DNA from: an uncultured bacterium
GTDB lineage: Bacteria > Bacteroidota > Bacteroidia > Bacteroidales > JACABE01
Length of the DNA stretch: 5,704 bases
Direction of reading: 5' to 3'
NCBI GenBank assembly: GCA_903911455.1
Contig: CAIWDQ010000134.1
Span: 1 to 5,704, forward strand
The notes beneath the pieces are model-generated. The model was not told where the DNA came from and did no database searches. It saw only the letters and a program-made list of their open reading frames with translations. Position 1 is the stretch's first letter, and each line of letters starts with the position of its first letter. Positions 1 through 4,499 of the stretch are shown here, in pieces. The translations under genes and the position numbers were made by a program.

Positions 1-107
1 ATTAATAACAGGATTCATATCATTATGTTTTTTGCTGATAATGCTAATATAAGCTGATATTTATTAAGCTGTTTCGAAAAGAGTAACTACAAAGAATTTG
101 CGATATA

Positions 108-154
108 GTGATTTGGTAATTTTGTGATTTGGTGATTTGGCGATTTTGTGATTA
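108..154. repeat. 8-bp degenerate tandem repeat (GTGATTTG)
   Basis: Six consecutive 8-bp units start at 108, 116, 124, 132, 140 and 148. They read GTGATTTG, GTAATTTT, GTGATTTG, GTGATTTG, GCGATTTT and GTGATTA. The register is never lost. Runs of GTGATTTG are a type of intergenic simple repeat I associate with Bacteroidota genomes (recollection, not checked). Related words in reverse orientation recur near 4341-4415. Bases 1-107, before it, hold nothing I can identify. Confidence 0.75.
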
Positions 155-162
155 ATCTTGCC

Positions 163-192
163 GTCATTGCGAGGAGGAACGACGAAGCAATC
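163..192. repeat. Dispersed palindromic repeat, GTCATTGC...GCAATC type
   Basis: GTCATTGC (163-170) faces GCAATC (187-192), so ATTGC pairs with GCAAT around an interior GAGGAGGAACGACGAA. I recognise this as the widespread intergenic repeat whose long form reads GTCATTGCGAGGAG...CGAAGCAATCTC, found in many unrelated bacteria. Its head, GTCATTGC, also occurs in the hairpin at 3645-3669 read on the minus strand, so the two may belong to one superfamily. No function is established that I can name. Confidence 0.7.
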
Positions 193-235
193 TCTTTCTC
201 ATTCGAAATTCGTAATTTCTGTAGTGCTTGTCTTT

Positions 236-269
236 AAGTCCTCTCCTTTGGAGAGGATTTAGGAGAGGT
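236..269. repeat. 34-bp CCTCTCC/GGAGAGG hairpin repeat, copy 1
   Basis: The core is CCTCTCC (240-246), TTT, GGAGAGG (250-256), ATTTA, GGAGAGG (262-268). One left arm can pair with either of two identical right arms, giving a 7-bp stem with a 3-base or a 15-base loop. It matches copy 2 at 1937-1970 in 33 of 34 bases (the difference is T249 versus G1950). It begins five bases past the stop codon of the minus-strand propeller gene, so it would form a 3' hairpin in that transcript. There is no clear run of T after it on the minus strand, so a rho-independent terminator is possible but not demonstrated. Confidence 0.75.
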
Positions 270-273
270 CTTG

Positions 274-1746
274 TTACTCTTTCACAAACTTCTTTACCAC
301 ATTTCCTTTATCCGAATACAATTTTATGGAATAAATACCTTTTGCAAAAGCCGAAATATCTATGATTGTTTTTCCTGCATTTAGGTATGATGAATATACA
401 GTTTGCCCCATAAGATTTACAATATCATAATTAATAATTGTATTGATATTACTTTCTATTGTTAGCTTATCTTTGGCAGGATTTGGATAAACAGATATAT
501 TCTTTTCTGATAGTTCATCTATACCATTCCCATTTAATACCGTTACATTTAAAGTTGCAGGAGTGCCATTTCCACATTTACAATGTCCATGTACAGTTAT
601 AGCACCTGCTACTGCATTATAATCTACATATACATTTATACTATCTGCCGTACTTGTGCCAACAAAACCATTTGGGAATGACCAAACATAAGATGAAGCA
701 TTGGCAATTGGCGGGACTTTATAAGTAACGAATCCCTGTCCTTTAGTTACAGTATTAAGACCTGTAATTGATGTTGCTGCTGAAGGCAAATCACAATCAA
801 GCTTTCCAATGCCTTGGGTTTGTGTAGCAATCCATTTATTCCCCTTTAAATCTATAGCTAAATCAAAGTAATCTGTAGTTTGTAAGAAATAGGGGTAAAC
901 AACAAAAGTAGTATCATTAAACTTTGAAAATGCATTCCATTCTCCTAACCATTTATTATTAAAATCATCTACTTTTATTACTTTTGTCCTATTATAATAA
1001 TACGGGTATATACTATCATGATAAAGAGTCCAGGTTGTTCCATCAAATTTATATAAGCCATAAGTAAGTTGACTAAGCCAAAGTATATTATTATGGTCAA
1101 TTGCAATTGACCATAATTGAAAACTATTACCATTTACACTATCTAAACCTATCATCGTTGAAGTATATATTGTCCAATTATTATCAACATCATATTTTAA
1201 TACTTTTCCGGTATAGCTATCGGCAAACCAGATAGAATGATCTGCTCCAGGACTAACGGTTGCTGCTCCATAAGCTGATGGGAAATTAAAATAAGTTGTC
1301 CAGCTAGTACCATTGAATTTTGATATTCCATGTCCAGTACCAAACCACATATTCCCTGAAGAATCTTCTACAATATTATAAACGCTATCACATGGTAAAC
1401 CACTATTATTTCTTGTATAAGTAGTCCAGCTTATACCATTAAATCGTGATATTCCATAATATGATCCAACCCAAATATTATTATGTTTGTCAACAAACAT
1501 TTTCCCAGCCTGATTATTTAACAAGCCTGAATTAGAGGTATTATAATTATACCAACTAGTACCATTAAATTTTGAAATACCATATCCATTATAGCTTACC
1601 CACACATTATTTGCTGTGTCTATAGCTATAGAACTACAATAATTAGAACTCATAGCACAGTTTGATGTATTATAATTAGTAAATGTTTGGGCATTTGCAA
1701 TGTTTATAGTTAAGAATACGATTAAAAGGATGTATAGCTTTTTCAT
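274..1746 (-). CDS. Secreted seven-bladed beta-propeller protein with PKD-like and T9SS type A sorting domains
   Basis: The protein has 490 residues counted from the ATG at 1746. An in-frame ATG at 1755 would add MLF. I prefer 1746 because it gives a classical signal peptide (MKKLYILLIVFLTINIANAQ, cleavage after ANA or AQ) and a longer leader behind the promoter at 1775-1806. Residue numbers below count from 1755. Seven repeats follow, at about 43-79, 83-120, 125-155, 165-204, 214-245, 259-287 and 297-320, with the pattern D-x-x-N-x-x-W-h-G...GISKFNGTSWTTY. This is the two-component-regulator propeller (Reg_prop) signature, and seven copies fit one closed propeller. About 327-407 resembles a PKD-like domain (VPPIANASSYVWSFPNG). 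About 412-493 is the T9SS type A sorting domain, with VYPNPAKDKL and KGIYSIKLYSDKG. No kinase or DNA-binding part is attached, so sensing is not implied. The likely fate is export through the outer membrane by T9SS. The ligand is unknown. Confidence 0.93.
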   Translation of the reverse strand: MKKLYILLIVFLTINIANAQTFTNYNTSNCAMSSNYCSSIAIDTANNVWVSYNGYGISKFNGTSWYNYNTSNSGLLNNQAGKMFVDKHNNIWVGSYYGISRFNGISWTTYTRNNSGLPCDSVYNIVEDSSGNMWFGTGHGISKFNGTSWTTYFNFPSAYGAATVSPGADHSIWFADSYTGKVLKYDVDNNWTIYTSTMIGLDSVNGNSFQLWSIAIDHNNILWLSQLTYGLYKFDGTTWTLYHDSIYPYYYNRTKVIKVDDFNNKWLGEWNAFSKFNDTTFVVYPYFLQTTDYFDLAIDLKGNKWIATQTQGIGKLDCDLPSAATSITGLNTVTKGQGFVTYKVPPIANASSYVWSFPNGFVGTSTADSINVYVDYNAVAGAITVHGHCKCGNGTPATLNVTVLNGNGIDELSEKNISVYPNPAKDKLTIESNINTIINYDIVNLMGQTVYSSYLNAGKTIIDISAFAKGIYSIKLYSDKGNVVKKFVKE

Positions 1747-1774
1747 AAATAACATTTATTAATTTATAAGAGTA

Positions 1775-1806
1775 CAAAGATAATATTAGAATTAAAAAAA
1801 TCCAAA
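1775..1806 (-). promoter_or_regulatory. Bacteroidota-type promoter of the propeller gene
   Basis: Read on the minus strand, TTTG (1806-1803) is followed after 20 bases by TATCTTTG (1782-1775). This matches the -33 TTTG and -7 TAnnTTTG boxes used by the Bacteroidota primary sigma factor. Transcription would begin near 1768, leaving about 21 bases before the ATG at 1746 but only about 12 before the one at 1755. The leader is A/T-rich with no Shine-Dalgarno site, as is usual in this phylum. Confidence 0.75.
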
Positions 1807-1936
1807 TTAATTTAGTTAAAATGAATAATATATTAACACTTATAATAAATCTCAATAGAAATTATAATAGAATTGATTAAATCTTAGAATCAAAAAAGCT
1901 TCAACAACCTAATGAGAGAGCTTTCTGTATTTCTTA

Positions 1937-1970
1937 AAGTCCTCTCCTTGGGAGAGGATTTAGGAGAGGT
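1937..1970. repeat. 34-bp CCTCTCC/GGAGAGG hairpin repeat, copy 2
   Basis: The core is CCTCTCC (1941-1947), TTG, GGAGAGG (1951-1957), ATTTA, GGAGAGG (1963-1969). It has the same orientation as copy 1 and one base difference. It abuts the stop codon of the minus-strand gene at 1972-2889, with one base between them. Read as RNA from that gene it gives a CCUCUCC-CAA-GGAGAGG stem preceded by a second CCUCUCC that could compete for the same partner. It may act as a 3' stabiliser or terminator, but no strong U-tract follows. Confidence 0.75.
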
Positions 1971-1971
1971 A

Positions 1972-2889
1972 CTAAACTTCGGGATCCAACAACACTTCTA
2001 TAGTCTGTTCAACATCCGTAACAGTAGCTGTAAAAGTACCGGATAAAAAATCTATTGCAGAAACTTTACCATTAATGACACCCTGTACACATTCTATTTT
2101 TACAAAACCATTAACATTTGTAGGATAAATAGTTTCCTCGCCTACAATTTTTACCATACCAAAACCAATTAAATCCAAAGTAACTTTATTTCTAATTACA
2201 ACATTAATATAACCAATTGGTATCATCGGATCTCTATGGCTATGTCTGCCTATTATAATATCCTGGTTAGCACTTGAAAATTTATTAAAAAATTCAACAT
2301 TTGAGATAGAATATGGCCCCATTAATGGTTCAATAACATTATGTAAAATTGTTTCAGCATTTAATAATGCAGCTTCTAAACCCAATGTATCATTATGTTT
2401 TTCACCAATTGCATGAGTAGGTATCACTACATTAGCTTCGTAACCTGCTATGTTAGCAGCATAATCTATTAATAAAGCATTAGTAAGTCCATAGGTTAAC
2501 AAAATCGTTTTATTGGCTGTGGCTACTGCCAGTATTTGTCTTAATAAACTTAAGCACAACGAATCTTTTAATTTAAAATCACTTATAACAAGTTTCATCT
2601 GTGTAGCCAACACAATATTCCCGGTATTATATGACCAGGCATAAATAACTTTTGCAACTATTAAACCTTGTGTACACGACTTGATTCTGAAATCTTTTTT
2701 TAGGACGGCATTCCCTTTAATGTTTTCCGACTGCCCATCAATGCAATCACCGGCTAAGGCAATAAAAGCAGCATATTTATCAGCAGCAATCTTTAACTCT
2801 GCATTTGCAGTTAATTCTACAATAAATTCTCCAAAAACTAATCCAATTTTTTTGCCTTTAGTGTATTCGGCATCTTGTTTATCGTTCAT
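1972..2889 (-). CDS. Hypothetical protein: helical N-terminal region with C-terminal carboxypeptidase-regulatory-like domain
   Basis: The protein has 305 residues starting MNDKQDAEYTKGKK. It has no signal peptide, no membrane segment and no sorting tail, so it is probably cytoplasmic. Residues 1 to about 205 look alpha-helical, with amphipathic stretches such as NAELKIAADKYAAFIALAGD and LLRQILAVATANKTILLTYG, ending in a conserved-looking VEFFNKFSSANQDIIIGRHSHR. Residues 225-305 look like beta strands, with IPIGYINVVIRN, YPTNVNGFVKIE and a final TIEVLLDPEV. The NGFVKI turn followed by strands fits the carboxypeptidase-regulatory-like (Ig-like) fold. The combination resembles a Bacteroidota family of about 300-residue proteins that I recall starting MNxKQ and carrying YGIT and NPEFY-like motifs. 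I know of no established function for it. A weak promoter is proposed at 3006-3035, and a hairpin repeat lies directly downstream. Confidence 0.82.
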   Translation of the reverse strand: MNDKQDAEYTKGKKIGLVFGEFIVELTANAELKIAADKYAAFIALAGDCIDGQSENIKGNAVLKKDFRIKSCTQGLIVAKVIYAWSYNTGNIVLATQMKLVISDFKLKDSLCLSLLRQILAVATANKTILLTYGLTNALLIDYAANIAGYEANVVIPTHAIGEKHNDTLGLEAALLNAETILHNVIEPLMGPYSISNVEFFNKFSSANQDIIIGRHSHRDPMIPIGYINVVIRNKVTLDLIGFGMVKIVGEETIYPTNVNGFVKIECVQGVINGKVSAIDFLSGTFTATVTDVEQTIEVLLDPEV

Positions 2890-3005
2890 TTTTTTTATTT
2901 TAAGTTAACATACCTTTTTTTTGTATTATTAATAGTAAGAAAAAGGTTATATGTTTTCTTAAAATATTGTTTTCAGGAATATAATTTTGAGCTGTGAAAA
3001 CTTTA

Positions 3006-3035
3006 CAAAATTACTAAAATTTTCATTAATACAAA
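3006..3035 (-). promoter_or_regulatory. Candidate Bacteroidota-type promoter of the 305-residue protein gene
   Basis: Read on the minus strand, TTTG (3035-3032) is followed after 18 bases by TAATTTTG (3013-3006). The boxes match the consensus, but the DNA is very A/T-rich, so chance matches are more likely here than for the other two promoters. The implied untranslated leader is about 110 bases. Bases 2890-3190 otherwise show only A/T-rich DNA with no gene. Confidence 0.4.
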
Positions 3036-3195
3036 ACATTAATTCAAAATATTACATTATTCGTTAAATTAATTTGATTTTTAAATTAAATTCTAGAATT
3101 AAACAAAAAATCCTATAGTTAGATTGGTGATAAATACCACTCTAATTTTTTCAATTGAAAATAAATCTTTTTTTTAAAATAAAATTAATTTTGTA

Positions 3196-3438
3196 CTTTC
3201 TTGTCTTAGGATAGACCTCAAAGAATTTACGCTACAAAACAAGATTAAAAAAACAATACTAACAATATTTATATTACTACTAAAGTGAGCAATCCACGAA
3301 TCCCGACGACAAAAGCTTAAATAAATGCTTAATAGTTTATTTCGGGATGGCTTGGGTTGCGTTCGTTTTTTTAATTGTATTTTTGATGTAAATTCTTTGC
3401 AGTCTTGAATTTTGTTACTTTTGTTCAAGCAAAAGTAA
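3196..3438. repeat. Large imperfect palindromic repeat element
   Basis: Arms face each other at two levels. Outer: CAAAGAATTTAC (3219-3230) matches the complement of 3388-3399 perfectly over 12 bp, and ATTAAAAAAAC (3244-3254) matches the complement of 3365-3375 over 11 bp. Inner: 3289-3306, containing GCAATCC and ATCCCGA, pairs imperfectly with 3342-3360, containing TCGGGAT and GGTTGC. An AAATAAA/TTTATTT pair sits at the centre. The right edge carries a perfect 9-bp hairpin, TTACTTTTG/CAAAAGTAA (3415-3438). The left edge (ACTTTCTTG, then AGACCTCAAAG) looks like a shortened copy of the same edge. The right edge read on the minus strand (AAAAGTAACAAAATTCAAG, then ACTGC) resembles the start of a palindromic intergenic repeat I recall from Bacteroidota genomes. 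Confidence 0.65.
3415..3438. repeat. Perfect 9-bp stem-loop at the edge of the palindromic element
   Basis: TTACTTTTG (3415-3423), loop TTCAAG, CAAAAGTAA (3430-3438). It forms the right boundary of the large palindrome and is degenerate or deleted at the left boundary near 3196. Confidence 0.7.
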
Positions 3439-3447
3439 ATAAAGAAA

Positions 3448-3518
3448 AAATACTAAAATTTTACTTCATAAGCTAAAACCTCAAATACATCAAAAATCTT
3501 AAAATCAAGCTCCTCTCC
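3448..3518. repeat. 70-bp direct repeat, copy A (truncated at its hairpin)
   Basis: This stretch matches 3695-3764 in the same orientation over about 70 bases, with roughly ten differences and one gap. Shared landmarks are AAATACT, TTTTACT, CATAAG, CTCAAATA, CAAAAATC and TAAAATCAAGCTCCTCTCC. The match ends at CCTCTCC (3512-3518). Copy B goes on to complete a CCTCTCC/GGAGAGG hairpin, but copy A switches to unrelated sequence (GACTACTAAAG), so it has lost or never had the right arm. Confidence 0.8.
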
Positions 3519-3566
3519 GACTACTAAAGACAACATTTGTTTTGTGTTCTACTATACAATCTATGT

Positions 3567-3591
3567 GTCATTCCGTGCTTGACACGGAATC
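3567..3591. repeat. Palindromic repeat hairpin, form 1 (ATTCCGTG stem)
   Basis: GTC, then stem ATTCCGTG (3570-3577), loop CTTGA, stem CACGGAAT (3583-3590), then C. The 8-bp stem is perfect. This is a known type of dispersed intergenic palindrome (GTCATTCCGTGCTTGACACG and so on) seen in many bacteria. Its sister copy lies inverted at 3645-3669. Confidence 0.8.
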
Positions 3592-3644
3592 CCCTGAAAG
3601 AACTAGTGTTAATGATTAGAATTGTGGATGAAGACAATGATTAA

Positions 3645-3669
3645 GATTGCGGGTCAAGCCCGCAATGAC
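3645..3669. repeat. Palindromic repeat hairpin, form 2 (ATTGCGGG stem), inverted
   Basis: On the plus strand: G, stem ATTGCGGG (3646-3653), loop TCAAG, stem CCCGCAAT (3659-3666), GAC. The complement has the same frame as form 1 (GTC, stem, CTTGA, stem, C). It differs from form 1 at four of 25 positions, and these make two fully compensated base pairs. Confidence 0.8.
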
Positions 3670-3694
3670 GACATGGCAACTTTCAGAGTAAGTT

Positions 3695-3764
3695 AAATAC
3701 TGAAGTTTTACTACATAAGTTAGATCTCAAATATAACAAAAATCGTAAAATCAAGCTCCTCTCC
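3695..3764. repeat. 70-bp direct repeat, copy B
   Basis: This is the partner of 3448-3518. Its 3' end runs into the left arm of the hairpin repeat at 3757-3777. The two copies enclose the pair of GTCATT-type palindromes. Confidence 0.8.
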
Positions 3765-3777
3765 TTTTAGGAGAGGC
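3757..3777. repeat. CCTCTCC/GGAGAGG hairpin repeat, variant copy 3
   Basis: CCTCTCCT (3758-3765), loop TTT, AGGAGAGG (3769-3776) form an 8-bp perfect stem. It is followed by CGGGGGTGAGGTTTTA in place of the ATTTA plus second GGAGAGG seen in copies 1 and 2, so it is a distinct subtype. The 21-bp array begins about 16 bases downstream. Confidence 0.7.
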
Positions 3778-3792
3778 GGGGGTGAGGTTTTA

Positions 3793-4212
3793 CGGAAACG
3801 CACCTAATTTTCGTGGCAACCTATCTTTAACTTATGGTAAGACACTTTGAATTTGGGTGAACCTTTCTTAAATTTATGGATAAGGACATTTTTTTTCTGG
3901 GAACATATTTTAAATTCGTGGGAAAGAAACTAACATTAATGGGAACGTATTTTATTTATATAGGAAGGCATATTCCAACTCTGGAAACCTCCATTCAGTT
4001 TGTGGAAAATGACCATCACCACTGGAAAACGCTTTTACAACTCTGGAAAATCACTTTTACAACTCTGGAAAATGCTTTTCAACTTCTGGAAAATGCTTTT
4101 CCAACTCTGGAAAACACTTTTCAATGTCTGGAAAACACTTTTTCAACTCTGGAAAATGACTTTATCGTTTTCCAATTGACCATGTGCACTCTGGAATTGA
4201 CCATTTTCAAAT
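3793..4212. repeat. 21-bp tandem array, twenty units
   Basis: Units start at 3793, 3814, 3835, 3856, 3877, 3898, 3919, 3940, 3961, 3982, 4003, 4023, 4044, 4066, 4087, 4108, 4129, 4150, 4171 and 4192. All are 21 bp except 4003 (20 bp) and 4044 (22 bp), which cancel. The consensus is TGGAAAA, three variable bases, CTTTT or similar, then a variable base and CAACTC. Several units hold a dyad, perfect at 4087-4103 (TGGAAAA-TGC-TTTTCCA). Units 12-17 are close copies. Units 1-8 keep little beyond the TGGnAA start and a T-rich second half, and unit 19 (TCCAATTGACC) is also degenerate. It is not a CRISPR: the period is too short and there are no spacers. Confidence 0.9.
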
Positions 4213-4214
4213 AA
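3876..4214 (+). CDS. Doubtful 112-residue heptad-repeat reading frame inside the 21-bp array
   Basis: The frame begins one base before array unit 5 and ends in a TAA at the last array base. It consists of exactly 16 heptads. Position 1 is hydrophobic in all 16 (M, L, V, I, W or F) and position 5 in all but one; LENAFQL, LENAFPT and LENTFST are typical. That spacing imitates a coiled-coil pattern, but P, T, N and F are frequent and there is little charge balance. No signal peptide, no Bacteroidota promoter and no recognisable domain are present. The same frame continues upstream as heptads through units 1-4 but is broken by TAA (3828-3830) and TGA (3858-3860). It is either a decayed repeat protein or, more likely, an open frame created by a period divisible by three. 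Confidence 0.25.
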   Translation: MDKDIFFLGTYFKFVGKKLTLMGTYFIYIGRHIPTLETSIQFVENDHHHWKTLLQLWKITFTTLENAFQLLENAFPTLENTFQCLENTFSTLENDFIVFQLTMCTLELTIFK

Positions 4215-4340
4215 TATTTTGATAAAATACGCTCATACCAGGACTTTAAATAAAACGAACTTAATTCTATCTTTCTAAAAGCCTATGAACGTATAAAGTT
4301 AAAATCATTTTTTTAGTCTTCAATTCTTAATTATACTCTA

Positions 4341-4415
4341 AATCACCAAAATTGTTTTTCGGCAAGCAGGTCACTAAATCGCCATACTTGCAAACCGGCA
4401 GTCTCATCACCAAAT
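4341..4415. repeat. Degenerate AATCACCAAA / AATCGCCA intergenic repeat
   Basis: The words AATCACCAAA (4341-4350), TCACTAAATCGCCA (4371-4384) and CATCACCAAAT (4405-4415) are the complements of GTGATTTG and GCGATTTT units like those at 108-154. The copies are separated by unrelated bases, so this is a decayed relative in opposite orientation. The remaining DNA between 4215 and 4428 shows nothing else I can identify. Confidence 0.45.
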
Positions 4416-4428
4416 ATTTTTATTCAGA

Positions 4429-4460
4429 TTTGTTTTTTTAAATCGTTTTGCATAATTTTG
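4429..4460 (+). promoter_or_regulatory. Bacteroidota-type promoter of the 287-residue T9SS protein gene
   Basis: TTTG (4429-4432) is followed after 20 bases by TAATTTTG (4453-4460), matching the -33 and -7 boxes of the phylum. The predicted start of transcription is near 4467, about 33 bases before the ATG. The leader is A-rich (TTTAAAACAAC before the ATG), with no Shine-Dalgarno site. The spacer length is identical to that of the propeller gene promoter. Confidence 0.78.
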
Positions 4461-4499
4461 CACCTCGTTATTTTAATCTTTAAACAAATTTAAAACAAC

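Noticed and set aside
2681..2908. 75-codon plus-strand reading frame
   Set aside because: It lies antisense within the start of the 305-residue protein gene, has no promoter, and mirrors that gene's codons.
2982..2989. Plus-strand TAATTTTG resembling a -7 promoter box
   Set aside because: No TTTG lies at a suitable distance upstream, and no plus-strand gene follows before the repeat nest.
3174..3428. 84-codon minus-strand reading frame
   Set aside because: It runs through the large imperfect palindrome (3196-3438), whose facing arms fully explain the sequence. It has no promoter or recognisable domain, and its composition is that of the repeat.
3567..3669. Inverted pair of hairpins as terminal repeats of an insertion sequence
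   Set aside because: Only 53 bases separate them and no transposase is encoded. They fit a dispersed palindromic repeat family better.
3793..4212. CRISPR array
   Set aside because: The period is only 21 bp, there are no distinct spacers between conserved repeats, and no cas gene is present.
4362..4391. GCAAG/CTTGC inverted repeat as a regulatory hairpin upstream of the 287-residue protein gene
   Set aside because: The stem is only 5 bp with a 20-base loop, lies upstream of the -33 box, and is easily explained by chance.
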